From positions 281,872-345,871 of the forward strand of contig NZ_JADKYB010000009.1 of the NCBI RefSeq assembly GCF_016918855.1: a DNA stretch of 64,000 bases, written 5' to 3'. The stretch comes from Actinacidiphila acididurans. Lineage in GTDB: Bacteria; Actinomycetota; Actinomycetes; Streptomycetales; Streptomycetaceae. Positions within the stretch are counted from its first letter, which is position 1. Every line of letters begins with the position of its first letter. The notes under the pieces are model-generated. The model was given only the letters and a program-made list of their open reading frames with translations. It was not told the origin of the DNA and searched no databases. The translations under genes were made by a program, and so were the position numbers. Of this stretch, positions 18,155 to 26,863 are shown piece after piece.

Positions 18155-19420
18155 TCAACTGACCGCGTGGTGCCAGGTGGCCCACAAGCCGTACAGGGCG
18201 AACGCGGAGGCGACGGCGCCGAGACCCCACGCGACCACCGGGTGCGTGCCCTTGCGGACGGCGAACCGGGGGTAGACCGCGAAGACCACCAACTGGCTGA
18301 GCCACAGGGCGAACAGCGACGGCTTGATGAGCGCGTCGTAGAACGCGTCGGGGTCGACCAGGCTGAGCGGGGCCACGCCCACCAGGGCGACCGCGATCCA
18401 GGCGATCACCGTACGGACGGGAGCGCGCGTCAGCGCGTGGACCAGGCGGCTGAGCGCCAGGTACTCCACGAGCATCACGCCGACGACGCTCACCGCGACG
18501 CCCGCCCCGACCACGACCGCGAGCCGGTGGCCGGCGAACACCTCGACCAGGGACATGCCCGGGATCGGGGCCTGCGCGAATGCGGGGTTCGCGGTGATCG
18601 GCACGGCGGCGACGGTGACGCCCGCGGCGACGAGCAGCGTCCCCCAGATCAGCCCGCGCGGGACCGTCCGGGCGGGGCGCGCGACCTCCCCGCCGAGGAA
18701 GAGGGGAAGGCTGCCGCACACGTAGAGCAGGGCGGTCTGGCCGACGGAGGTGGTGAGGTCGCCCGCCGGCGCCGAGGTGCCGAAGGAGTGCGCGGGCGCG
18801 CCGTGGCCGAGCCCGACGCCCGCCACCACGCCGACCAGCGCCAGCTGGCCGACGGCCAGCACGCCGGTCGCCGCGAGGGCGGCCGTCCGGCCGGCGAGCA
18901 TCACGGCGGCGAGCGCGACCGGGATCGCGATCTCCAGCGCGGGCTGGTACGGGCGCACGCCCGGGAAGACCGCGGGCAGGGTGTCGTACACCACCGAGGC
19001 CGTCGTGTAGAGCAGGTACAGCAGGTAGCTGAGGATCCACAGCCCCGCCTGCACGCGGGCGGCCGTCCGCCCGGCCGCGGCCTCCACGAAGGCGTAGAGG
19101 CCCCCGGCGGTGTTGATGTGCTGCGCGTAGCCGATCCAGATCGCCAGCGGGAAGCCGAAGACCACGGTGGCGGCGAGGATGTCGAGGCCGAGGGAGCCGG
19201 TCGCGTCGGCGGCGATCGTCGGGGCGTAGAGGGCGGCCAGGGCGAGCGGGCCGCCGAGGGAGGTGACGACCACGCCCAGGAACGGCCAGAGTCCGATACT
19301 GCGGCCGCCCGTGCCGGGCCCGGGGCGGGCGCGGGGGCCGGGGGGTGCGGCCCCGGCCGGTCCCGGGCCCGGAAGGGGGGATCCCGGGCCCGGGACGTCG
19401 GTGGCCGGGCCGACCGTCAC
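18155..19420 (-). CDS. APC-superfamily permease-like membrane protein
   Basis: A 421-residue protein with a Pro/Gly-rich cytoplasmic N-terminus and about twelve hydrophobic helices. It includes SIGLWPFLGVVVTSLGGPLA and the motif INTAGGLYAFVEAAAG, which resembles the glycine-rich helix 3 of amino-acid/polyamine/organocation transporters. The GTG at 19420 overlaps the stop of the upstream lipoprotein gene (GTGA), so the two are coupled. Substrate is unknown. Confidence 0.75.
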   Translation of the reverse strand: MTVGPATDVPGPGSPLPGPGPAGAAPPGPRARPGPGTGGRSIGLWPFLGVVVTSLGGPLALAALYAPTIAADATGSLGLDILAATVVFGFPLAIWIGYAQHINTAGGLYAFVEAAAGRTAARVQAGLWILSYLLYLLYTTASVVYDTLPAVFPGVRPYQPALEIAIPVALAAVMLAGRTAALAATGVLAVGQLALVGVVAGVGLGHGAPAHSFGTSAPAGDLTTSVGQTALLYVCGSLPLFLGGEVARPARTVPRGLIWGTLLVAAGVTVAAVPITANPAFAQAPIPGMSLVEVFAGHRLAVVVGAGVAVSVVGVMLVEYLALSRLVHALTRAPVRTVIAWIAVALVGVAPLSLVDPDAFYDALIKPSLFALWLSQLVVFAVYPRFAVRKGTHPVVAWGLGAVASAFALYGLWATWHHAVS

Positions 19421-20034
19421 GACCAGCCGCCGCCGGCGTCGGAGCCGCTGCCGGAGGAGCTGGTGCCGCTGCCCGCGGCGGGCGCGGCCTTGGTGATCGA
19501 GGCGCCGCCGGGCGAGACCACGTACCACGGGGCGCCGAACGCGCTGCTGCCCTGGCCGTTGGTGTCGCCGGCCTTGGTGTCCTGCACGAAGTAGTACAGC
19601 GGGTGGCCGTTGTAGGCGACCTGCATCGTGCCGTCGGAGCGCTTGAAAGTGGTGATCTTGCTCGTGTCGAGGCCGGAGACGGCCTTCGGCATGCCGTTCG
19701 CCGCGGTGAGCGGGGGCCACGCCTTGGCGCAGGCGCCGTTGCAGGTGGACATCGTGGCGGTGTCCGAGCCGAAGTCGTACAGCGTCTTGCCGCTGCCGTC
19801 GGTGAGGAAGGTGCCGAGCGGGCCGCTCATGGTCTTGAGCTCGACGGTGCCGGCGGACGCGCCGGTGGTGCCCGGGGTGGCGGCGGCGCTCTGCGAGGGC
19901 GCGGCCTGGGCGGGGGCGCTGCTCGCGGTGTCCGAGCCGGAGCTGTGGGAGCTGCCGCAGGCGGCGGCGAGGGCGGCGACCGCGGCCAGGGAGAGGCCGA
20001 AACTGCTCTTCTTCAGTGTGGAGCGGATGGTCAT
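19417..20034 (-). CDS. COG4315-type secreted repeat lipoprotein
   Basis: A 205-residue lipoprotein with lipobox ALAAAC (Cys26). It carries two copies of the secreted repeat of PF03640/COG4315: LGTFLTDGSGKTLYDFGSDT plus CNGACAKAWPPLTA, and MQVAYNGHPLYYFVQDTKAG plus GAPWYVVSPGG. The C-terminus is Ser/Gly-rich. Function of the family is not established; members are surface-exposed. ATG at 20034 follows GAGGT. It is the first gene of a two-gene operon with the overlapping permease. Confidence 0.85.
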   Translation of the reverse strand: MTIRSTLKKSSFGLSLAAVAALAAACGSSHSSGSDTASSAPAQAAPSQSAAATPGTTGASAGTVELKTMSGPLGTFLTDGSGKTLYDFGSDTATMSTCNGACAKAWPPLTAANGMPKAVSGLDTSKITTFKRSDGTMQVAYNGHPLYYFVQDTKAGDTNGQGSSAFGAPWYVVSPGGASITKAAPAAGSGTSSSGSGSDAGGGWS

Positions 20035-20573
20035 CTGGGACCTCGGTTCGTATGCGTCCTGCATCTGAGTCGTTGGGGTGGGGCGCCCTCTCCCCTCAGT
20101 ACGCGGCTGCGGCGGGTTCGTCTCATCTCCGTTCGGAGACGGGTGTCACGGGGGAAGCGTGAATATTCCAGGCGTTCCGTGCGTAAGGGGCCGACCGTGA
20201 CACGGAGGCTGGGGCGTGCAGAAAAAGACCGGTGCGGGTTGAGCCATGGGGCGCGGGGGCCGTGAGCGGGGTCGAGCGCCACCGGACGGGGGCGCCGGAG
20301 AACGGAAAGAAAAGGGGAACCTTCGTGGGTACACGGCGCGGCGCGAGGGCGGCGGTGCGGGTGCGGCGGCGACCGGCGGTCAGGACCACGGGGTCTTCTC
20401 GGTGACCGTCCGGCCCTCGGCCCCCGGACGGACGCCACGCCGGGCCCGGGGCCCGACTGACAGGCGCTCACCGGCGAGGTTCGGTGAGCGCATGGTCTGG
20501 ACGTGCCGCGGCGCTGGAGGAAGGGTGGGCGGATGAGCGATGAGGACAGCGCGGAGGGGCCGGACGCGGGTCG
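20035..20573. other. Intergenic region upstream of the lipoprotein operon
   Basis: No gene is seen. It should hold the leftward promoter for the lipoprotein-permease pair and the rightward promoter for the gene at 20574. I see a less GC-rich patch at 20158-20180 but no box that I would call. Confidence 0.4.
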
Positions 20574-20924
20574 GTGAGCGCGATGTACCTGGAGACGCTG
20601 CGGCTGCGTATGGAGCCGGACAAGTTCGGTGCCCTGGCGGATGCGCTGAAGGGGATGAAAGAGGCCTCGGAGGCCGGCTTCGACGGGACGGGCTACGAAG
20701 TCAACGAAGAGCTGTTCACCGACGAAGTGCGCCAGGAGTTCGCGACGGTCGTGGCGATGGCGGCGACCGGGCGTACGGACGACCGGGTCGTGGGGGTCGT
20801 GGAGGGGGACGCCGGCATGGGCTGGGTGGTGGTGACGGCGGAGGTCGCGGACGATCCGGTGAGACTGGCTGAGGTCCGCGAGCAGCTGCTCCGCATGGTC
20901 GAAGAGGGCGAACTCCCGGAGTGA
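20574..20924 (+). CDS. Hypothetical protein, 116 residues
   Basis: A small acidic cytoplasmic protein with excellent codon bias: RLRMEPDKFGALADALKGMK, EELFTDEVRQEFATVVAMAA, GDAGMGWVVVTAEVADDPVR. The start is GTG 20574 or ATG 20583. No signal, membrane helix or named domain is recognised. It stands alone between the lipoprotein operon and a decayed copy of the small Cys-rich protein. Confidence 0.65.
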   Translation: MSAMYLETLRLRMEPDKFGALADALKGMKEASEAGFDGTGYEVNEELFTDEVRQEFATVVAMAATGRTDDRVVGVVEGDAGMGWVVVTAEVADDPVRLAEVREQLLRMVEEGELPE

Positions 20925-20975
20925 CGGACGGCTGCCGGAGCAGGCCTGCCGCGTGGGCGACGGCGTCGGGCAGGC

Positions 20976-21425
20976 CTACGCGGCGGCGCGCAGGGGCCGG
21001 TCGGGCCGGCCGATACGGCAGGGGCGGTGTCGGGCCGATCGAGGGCGGTGCGGGCCTGTTCGGTGGCGGCGGGGTGGGTGCCGCGGTCGACGATGCGGGC
21101 CGGGCCGCGCCCGGTGCCGAAGCAGACGGGTTCCTCGATCTTCCAGGCCGGGTGGCGCCGGCGCGTTCAGTGGGCACCTGGTCGTACGCCTCGACCGGGA
21201 TCGGCGCGCAACGCCCTGCCGCGGTGGAGGGGCGGTTCGTTCACCAGGCGGCCGCGGGTCTCGGTGGCGGTTTGGAGGTGGATCTGCAGCAGATACGACC
21301 ACGATGCGTCGTCCCCCCGCGGCGCCGGCCTTTGACGACGGCGTAGAGCTGCTGGCCATCGTGCAGCGTGACCTTCACCAGAGGCCCGTCGGTCTGCGGC
21401 AGGTCCCCACCCTCGCGGTCCGGTC
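20976..21425 (-). pseudogene. Decayed copy of the small Cys-rich protein (see 31018-31503)
   Basis: Compared with the intact paralogue, this copy begins EGGDLPQTDGPLVKVTLHDG, shifts frame to reach LLQIHLQTATETRGRLVNEP, and ends in yet another frame with RIGRPDRPLRAAA at the stop (20976). At least three frameshifts are present. The first Cys of the final CxxC is kept (CRIG) but the second is lost. Confidence 0.7.
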
Positions 21426-21509
21426 CGGTTCCGCACCTTCGCCGGCCACCGCCGCGAGGCCCCGCGCCGGCTGCCGCACGCGCCGTCACGCCGGGCCCGC
21501 GGCCGGTGG

Positions 21510-22559
21510 TCAGGAGGCGGACGGCGGGAGCCCCGGCGGGTTGATCCGCGATGCGGGCACGGCTTCCTTCTCCAAGTGCCAGGCGGCCAGCCAGCGTGCG
21601 TAGGTCCCGTCCTGGACGAGCCGGTTGATCGCGTCGGCGAGCGGCTTCACCAGGCCGTCGTCCTTCTTCGTGGTCGCGCAGATCAGTCCCTGCAACTGCG
21701 GACCGGCCCCGGAGAACACCCCTGCGACCCGGGTGGCTTGCGGGGTGCCGGCGGTCTTCGCCACGTGGTAAGCGATCGCGGGGTTCGACTCCAGGTAGGC
21801 GTCGACCCGGCCGGCGGACAGCGCCAGGTAGGTGCTGTTCGGGTCCTGGAAGTACTTGACGGTGAGTGTCTTGCCCTCGGCCTTGAGCCGGGTCTGCCAG
21901 TCCAGGGCGATCCTCTGCAGGTTGGTGCCCGCGCGCACGGCCACGGTCCGGCCGGCCAGGGCGTGGTAGTCGCCGCGGAAGACCAGAGGGTCGTTCTTGC
22001 GCACTTCGATGGCGAGGTTGTCCTCCCGGTAGGAGGCGAAGTCGTACTTCTGCTTGCGCTCCTCGGTGTCGGTGACGTTGGAGAACGCGACGTCGGTGCG
22101 GCCGCTGTCGATGCCCACGAAGAGGTTCTGGAAGGTGACGCCCTGCAGGACGGGCCGCAGTCCGAGGACCGCAGCCACCAGCCGGCCGAGGTCGGGTTCG
22201 GCGCCGGTGAGGGTCTTCTGGTCGCTGCCCAGGAAGGCGATCGGGGCGGCCCCGGCGGGAAGGTAGCCGACACCGATGGTGAGCTGCCCGCTGTCGCGTA
22301 CCCGGGCCGGCAGTTCGGCCCTGATCCGGGCCACCTCGGCGACCTCCAGCGAGGCCGGGCTGGCGGCGCCGTTGGACGCGGCGCCGATCATGACGGTGCT
22401 GCCGCCGGAGACCGGCGTCTTTTCCGCCTTCCCTCCGCCTCCGCCACCGCCACCGCCGCACGCCGACAGGCCGACGGCCAGGACGCAGAGGGCGGTGATG
22501 GCGGCCGGCCGCAGGACGGATCTGTGACGGGTGCGGACCCGGGCAGGGGTGCGGGGCAT
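21510..22559 (-). CDS. ABC transporter substrate-binding lipoprotein (family 3, amino-acid type)
   Basis: A 349-residue solute-binding lipoprotein. Lipobox LSAC puts the lipid Cys at residue 34, followed by nine glycines. The SBP_bac_3 fold shows in GQLTIGVGYLPAG, GAEPDLGRLVAAVLGLRPVL, FQNLFVGIDSGRTDVAFSNV, LAGRTVAVRAGTNLQRIALD and LSAGRVDAYLESNPAIAYHV. It lies 102 bases downstream of the ABC permease, so the pair is probably one operon. No ATPase gene is in the window. Likely ligand is a polar amino acid or similar small molecule. Confidence 0.88.
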   Translation of the reverse strand: MPRTPARVRTRHRSVLRPAAITALCVLAVGLSACGGGGGGGGGKAEKTPVSGGSTVMIGAASNGAASPASLEVAEVARIRAELPARVRDSGQLTIGVGYLPAGAAPIAFLGSDQKTLTGAEPDLGRLVAAVLGLRPVLQGVTFQNLFVGIDSGRTDVAFSNVTDTEERKQKYDFASYREDNLAIEVRKNDPLVFRGDYHALAGRTVAVRAGTNLQRIALDWQTRLKAEGKTLTVKYFQDPNSTYLALSAGRVDAYLESNPAIAYHVAKTAGTPQATRVAGVFSGAGPQLQGLICATTKKDDGLVKPLADAINRLVQDGTYARWLAAWHLEKEAVPASRINPPGLPPSAS

Positions 22560-22661
22560 GGTGGTCTCCTGTTGGTCGCCATGGGGGTGCCGGTGGTGGT
22601 CCCGGCGGTGCGGTGTGCCGGCGGGCCGTTCCCGGGGAACGGCCCGCCCGCGGGGGTTCGG

Positions 22662-23639
22662 TCAGCGGGCGGTCTCCAGCGCGGCACGGGCCCGCAGGGC
22701 GGCCAGCGCCGCGCGGGCGCGGTGCAGCGGGGGCGGCGGTACCGTGCGGCCGGTGCCACGGGAGTAGTGGCGCTCGGCGCCGTACTGGAGCGCGGAGACG
22801 ACCGCGGTGAGGATCACGTACCAGACGGTGGCGGTGAGCAGCAGGGGCACGATGTCGCCCGGATAGGTGCTGCCGAGCGTCTCCACGGTGCCGAAGAGGT
22901 CGAGCAGGGAGACGTAGAAGACCAGCGAGGTGGCCTTGACCAGGTTGATGAGCTGGTTGACGTAGGCGGGCACGATGACCCGCAGGGCCTGGGGGAGGAC
23001 GATCCGGGTGAACCGGCGGTGGCGGCCCATGCCCAGCGCGGCGGCGGCCTCGTACTGGCCGCGGTCCACGGAGAGCAGCCCGCCGCGGACGACCTCGGCG
23101 GCGTAGGCGGCCTCGTTGAGGCTGAGGCCGACGACCGCGACGGTGGTGCCGGTGGCCAGTTGCGCCTCGCCGGTGCGGAAGAGGCCGGGGCCGAACGGGA
23201 CGCCGATGCTGAGGGTGGGGTAGAGGGCGCTGAAGTTGTACAGGAACAGCAGGAGCACGATCAGCGGGACGGAACGCAGCAGCCACACGTAGCCCCAGCT
23301 CGCGATCCGCAGCGCCGGGTTGGGAGAGAGCCGGGCCGCGGCCAGCAGGACGCCGCCGGCGAGCCCGAGCAGCGCGCTGAGGGCGGTGATCCTCAGGGTG
23401 AGGAGGAGCCCGTGCAGGACGACCGGGCGGGCGAACCAGTAGCCGAACCGGTGCCACTGGAAGAAGGGGTTGGTGACCAGGCCGTGCGCGGCCTGGGCGC
23501 ACACGACCAGCACGGCGCTCGCCGCGGCCCAGCGCCAGGGGTGCCGCTGCGGCACCACGCGGATACCCGGCGAGACCCGGGGCCGCCGGTCCGGTGTCGG
23601 CAGCGGCGGACCGGGGACAGGGGCGGCGGGTCGCGTCAT
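22662..23639 (-). CDS. ABC transporter permease (His/Glu/Gln/Arg/opine family)
   Basis: A 325-residue inner-membrane subunit. It has about five helices, with the hallmark LLRSVPLIVLLLFLYNF and the EAA loop EAAAALGMGRHRRFTRIVLP for docking the ATPase. I chose ATG 23639 (MTRPAAPVPG); upstream codons in frame look non-coding. No good ribosome site is visible. The missing ATPase must be supplied elsewhere or has been lost. Confidence 0.86.
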   Translation of the reverse strand: MTRPAAPVPGPPLPTPDRRPRVSPGIRVVPQRHPWRWAAASAVLVVCAQAAHGLVTNPFFQWHRFGYWFARPVVLHGLLLTLRITALSALLGLAGGVLLAAARLSPNPALRIASWGYVWLLRSVPLIVLLLFLYNFSALYPTLSIGVPFGPGLFRTGEAQLATGTTVAVVGLSLNEAAYAAEVVRGGLLSVDRGQYEAAAALGMGRHRRFTRIVLPQALRVIVPAYVNQLINLVKATSLVFYVSLLDLFGTVETLGSTYPGDIVPLLLTATVWYVILTAVVSALQYGAERHYSRGTGRTVPPPPLHRARAALAALRARAALETAR

Positions 23640-23771
23640 GCGGGTGATCGTGGTGGCACCGGACTGCGCGCCGCAATACGCGAAATTGCCCTGCCGAGCG
23701 TGAAGACGGGACGGTGGTCCCCTCTCGGGGCGCCACGAACGCGACCATGCACGACCAGGGCGTAGGGCGGT

Positions 23772-24851
23772 GTGGAACGCCGGATCGTCGGTCCAGCGTC
23801 GGTGCTCGTGCTGGGCAGTGTCTCTGCATGGCACACGCGAGCTGGTCAGTTGAGTATCCGGCCGATCCGTCTGTTGTATCCGCCGGCCGCCTTCCTGTCG
23901 GTGCCAAGCTGCTCACCAGCCTCCCGGCCGCGCTCGTACTTCACCGAGGTGCCGCTGCCGGTGACCGGCACCTGGACCACACCGGGCAAGGGCGGCGTCC
24001 AGGCCGACATCGTGGTGACCGCATCCGGGGCCGGGGTGCCGCTGCTGTTCGTGGAGGTCGACAACTGCTTCGAGGAAGCCGCCGTCCTGGCGGACAAGGT
24101 CGACCGCTACGCGAGGTTCTTCGCCCGCACCGCCAGGACCGACGGCCAGAGCATTGCGATGTGGCGGCAGCGCTGGAGCGCCCCGCCCGACCCCTACGGG
24201 GAGCGGAGCCTGCCGCCGGTGCTGCTGGTCTTCAACCCCGTCGGCCCCCGCAACCCCGACGCCACGACGCGGCAGATCGCGCAGCGCACCGTCCAGCACT
24301 GGGCGGGCGTCGACCACGACGACCACAGCACCTACGACGGGCGCATCCCGCTGGTGGGGACCACCTTGGACCTGCTGCGCGAGCGAGGACCCGCGGGCCG
24401 GGCCTTCTGGCGCTTCGGCCGCCCAGGCCTCCAGCCGCTTCACGACGCGGTCGGCAACCCCCGCAAGGACGCCGCCGACGCCCGCCGCCGCGAGCAACGA
24501 GCCCGCGAGGAAGCCGAGTACCAGGCGGAGCAGACCCGGGCGCGTGAAGCGCGCCGGCCCCGCTGCAGCAGCTGCGGGGAGAAGTTCACCGACCAGCGGC
24601 GGGAAGAGGTCAACAAGCGCGGGTGGGACGACGCCGACAGCCATCCGAAGCTGTGCGGGGACTGCAAGGAGTCGGCGATCGAGGCGGAGCAGGTCCGCAA
24701 GGCCGCGAAGGCGGAGGCCGCTCGGCTGCGGCGTGAGGCGGAGAAGGCCGCGCACGCCGCGCAGGAAGCCGCTGAAGCCGAAGCCGCGCAAGGCGAACCG
24801 GTTCCTGGGGCGCTTTCGTCCCTGACCCAGCGGCCGACGCCCCCGCGGTGA
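23772..24851 (+). CDS. Replication-relaxation-like protein, C-terminal portion
   Basis: From residue ~55 the protein matches the C-terminal part of actinobacterial replication-relaxation family proteins (PF13814): YFTEVPLPVTGTWTTPGKG, GVPLLFVEVDNCFEEAAVLA, DKVDRYARFFARTAR, TTLDLLRERGPAG. The tail is a charged coiled coil (~230-345) interrupted by a zinc-knuckle-like CSSCGEKF...LCGDC. The N-terminal winged-helix part is absent, and the first ~50 residues look like unrelated sequence, so it is probably a 5'-truncated gene with a chance start. Three shorter scraps of the family occur at 30.3, 37.8 and 49.3 kb. Confidence 0.65.
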   Translation: MERRIVGPASVLVLGSVSAWHTRAGQLSIRPIRLLYPPAAFLSVPSCSPASRPRSYFTEVPLPVTGTWTTPGKGGVQADIVVTASGAGVPLLFVEVDNCFEEAAVLADKVDRYARFFARTARTDGQSIAMWRQRWSAPPDPYGERSLPPVLLVFNPVGPRNPDATTRQIAQRTVQHWAGVDHDDHSTYDGRIPLVGTTLDLLRERGPAGRAFWRFGRPGLQPLHDAVGNPRKDAADARRREQRAREEAEYQAEQTRAREARRPRCSSCGEKFTDQRREEVNKRGWDDADSHPKLCGDCKESAIEAEQVRKAAKAEAARLRREAEKAAHAAQEAAEAEAAQGEPVPGALSSLTQRPTPPR

Positions 24852-25075
24852 GCATCGCGCAGCGCGCGGCCCGGCCCTGCGGGTACGCGCTCAGCAGCGA
24901 GTTGACGCACCAGCCGTTGCTGGGCAGGGCGGTCGGCGCACCCGGCGAGGTCTGCCCGTCGAAGCCGTACCGCCGGCCGACGCCGAAGTACGCGACCGCG
25001 CGGACCACGCCCGACAGGTCGTAGCCGGTGCCCATGAACTGCGCCCGGGCCCCGTCGGCGGTGCTGTGGGGCAGC
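24850..25075 (-). pseudogene. Unidentified degraded gene fragment
   Basis: Minus-strand stretch with coding-quality codons: GTGYDLSGVVRAVAYFGVGR, RYGFDGQTSPGAPTALPSNG, WCVNSLLSAYPQGRAARC. Start and end are lost and it runs into the replication-relaxation gene on the other strand. Family not recognised. Confidence 0.4.
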
Positions 25076-25124
25076 GGGCCACCCCCCACTGCACCTTCAC
25101 CGCCTGGCTCCCTCCCCTGCGAAG

Positions 25125-25155
25125 CGCCCGCGCCCCTGGTCACGGGGCGCGGGCG
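25125..25155 (-). terminator. Terminator hairpin after the triple-repeat protein
   Basis: Perfect 12-bp stem CGCCCGCGCCCC / GGGGCGCGGGCG with a 7-base loop, 46 bases beyond the stop of the leftward gene ending at 25201. GC-only stem, no T-run. Confidence 0.75.
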
Positions 25156-25200
25156 TCCGGCAGCGGCCCGGGTGGGACCCGAGCCGGGCGCAGGCGGCGG

Positions 25201-25794
25201 TCAGGCGTGCGGGAGGACGAAGTCGAAGCCCTGCGCGCTGTGCGCGCCGCCCGCGGCGCAGTGACCGTTGTCGGCGTAGCCGTAGAAGAACATCACGAAG
25301 CACTTCTGGCAGAAGCGCCAGTCGCTCTGGCTCGTCAGGGTGGCCGGGATGTCGTGCGGCAGGACGAAGACGAAGCCCTGCTCGATGTGTCCGCCGCCCG
25401 CCGGACACGGGCCGGGGCCGTAGTACTCGAAGTGCATGGAGTAGCACTTCGGGCAGAACCGCCAGTAGGACTGGGCGGTCGGGGTCGCCGCTCCGCCGTA
25501 GGGGAGGATGAAGTTGTACCCCTGGGGGCTGTGCGCGCCGCCGGCCGGGCAGCGGCCGTTGTCCGCGTAGCCGTGGAAGAACATGGTGTAGCACTTCTGG
25601 CAGAACCACCAGTCGCTCTGGGCGGTTCCCGCCGCCGGGGCGGCGGGGCTCGCGTGCGCCCGGCCGGGGACGGCGACGGCGAGGCCGATCAGCCCCGCCG
25701 TCACCCCCGCAGCCCTCGTGAAGAACGCCCGCCGCCCCGGGGACGCCACACTGTGTCCGTCCGGTTCGCTTCCGGGCTGGTGCGGTTGCTTCAA
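25201..25794 (-). CDS. Tat-exported protein with three Cys-rich repeats
   Basis: A 197-residue protein starting at TTG 25794, directly behind GAGGAGG. The signal peptide is of Tat type (PGRRAFFTRAAG, hydrophobic run, cleavage after RAHA). The mature part is three tandem ~47-residue repeats with the pattern QSDWxFCQKCYxMFFxGY, then NGxCPAGGxHxxQGxxFxLP. Each has three Cys and one His, suggesting zinc or disulfide stabilisation. Such repeats occur in streptomycete secreted proteins, but I know no assigned function. A strong terminator follows. Confidence 0.8.
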   Translation of the reverse strand: MKQPHQPGSEPDGHSVASPGRRAFFTRAAGVTAGLIGLAVAVPGRAHASPAAPAAGTAQSDWWFCQKCYTMFFHGYADNGRCPAGGAHSPQGYNFILPYGGAATPTAQSYWRFCPKCYSMHFEYYGPGPCPAGGGHIEQGFVFVLPHDIPATLTSQSDWRFCQKCFVMFFYGYADNGHCAAGGAHSAQGFDFVLPHA

Positions 25795-26104
25795 CGGATT
25801 CCTCCTCGCTGGATGGGAGCCGGATGGGAGCTCCTGACGGGCGTGCGGTCGTGCGGGTTCTGCCGGGTGCGGGCGCAGCCGTGCCCGCAACGGTGGGCCG
25901 AGGGGTTGCTTCCGCCGCCCGGCCGGTCCGTGCCGCGGGTGGTGGCGGGCCGGAACCGGCGGGCGGTGCGGTGGGTACGCGGGTGACACACAGGGGGCTT
26001 CGGGGAGACGGGAGCCGTCGCTGTCCGGCGCCTCGGTGCCGCCGCCGCGGAGTCCTCGGGAGATCGGCGCCGGAACCCGGAACCGGCATACCGGAAACGC
26101 ACGT

Positions 26105-26293
26105 TCAACTGCTCGGCGCATTGCAGGCGGACTTGGCCGCGGCACCGGCCGCGGCGGGCGCCACAGCCGGTGCCTTCGCCTGCGCCTGTACCTTCACGGG
26201 TGAGGCGCCCGCGGTCGACGCGGAGGAGACTGCTGATCCGACGAGCAGCGCGACGGGAGCGGCCGCCAGGGCGGCCAGGCGCTTCCGTTTGAT
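26105..26293 (-). CDS. Small secreted peptide, apparent ATC start
   Basis: Sixty-two residues: IKRKRLAALAAAPVALLVGS, a classic Sec signal with cleavage near SASTAGA, then an Ala/Pro/Lys-rich mature part ending KSACNAPSS. GGAGG stands exactly 6 bases before ATC at 26293; no ATG, GTG or TTG lies at that point in this frame. The nearest in-frame alternative is a GTG near 26340 without a ribosome site. Either ATC is used as initiator or an original start has mutated. The frame is open upstream into the HTH remnant at 26590-26863, but the dyad at 26375 separates them. Confidence 0.5.
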   Translation of the reverse strand: MKRKRLAALAAAPVALLVGSAVSSASTAGASPVKVQAQAKAPAVAPAAAGAAAKSACNAPSS

Positions 26294-26374
26294 GGTGCAC
26301 CTCCACGAGGAATTCCAGGGTGGCCGGGGGCCGGACACGTGCACCAAGCTAGCCGCGGCGGGGTGACCTGTCGT

Positions 26375-26390
26375 GAGTAGTCGGCTACTC
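26375..26390. promoter_or_regulatory. GAGTAG-N4-CTACTC dyad
   Basis: GAGTAGTCGGCTACTC has 6-bp arms, located 82 bases upstream of the small secreted peptide. It resembles dyads upstream of small membrane-protein genes at 41404-41417 and 48632-48645. Possibly an operator or promoter element. Confidence 0.5.
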
Positions 26391-26589
26391 AAAGGTCCGC
26401 TCATCGCGGCGCCGCAAGGCCGGGGCGCGGCGCGTGCGCGCCCCGGCGTCGCCGGTGGGAGAGTCGGCCCTGCAGTTTTCAGCAGTCCTGCGACAAAGCG
26501 GCTGGCACAGGAGGGTGAGGCACAATGCCCGCTGATGGGCGATCGGGAACAGCCGTCGGGGCCGTACGCGCATACCGTCGGCGTACCCG

Positions 26590-26863
26590 CCCGCCGCGGG
26601 GCGACGGCGCGGCTGAGGGCGTGGAGGGTGTCGGCGATGTTCAGCAGCCGGTAGGCCTGGGCGCGGCTGATGCCGAGTTCGCCTTCGGCGTAGGCGCCCC
26701 AGCCGCTGTAGCCCAGCGCTGCCCAGACCCGGTTTTCGTATACGGCGCGGGTCCGTTCGGCCAGCTGCGCGAGCGCACGGTGGGCACCCGTCATCGCCGC
26801 GCGCAGCTGCTCGGTCAGGCGCCGGGCCGCCACCGCACCGGCCGGAGCCGGCGAGGCGTCCAC
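26590..26863 (-). pseudogene. HTH-like regulator fragment (paralogue at 44971-45420)
   Basis: A frame from GTG 26863 encodes RRLTEQLRAAMTGAHRALAQ, then YSGWGAYAEGELGISRAQAY and RLLNIADTLHALSRAVAPR, a helical protein with a probable helix-turn-helix (GISRAQAYRLL). Homology to its paralogue stops after this point and the frame continues into unrelated sequence without a stop, so the C-terminus is lost. Possibly a plasmid- or ICE-derived transcription factor. Confidence 0.5.

Noticed and set aside
18167..19594. 475-codon plus-strand frame opposite the permease
   Set aside because: Antisense of a membrane protein gene; highly charged and repetitive with no family.
21241..23916. Long minus-strand frame spanning the ABC genes
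   Set aside because: Off-frame reading of the permease and binding-protein genes; His/Arg/Pro-rich and without signals. Only its end coincides with the decayed Cys-rich gene.
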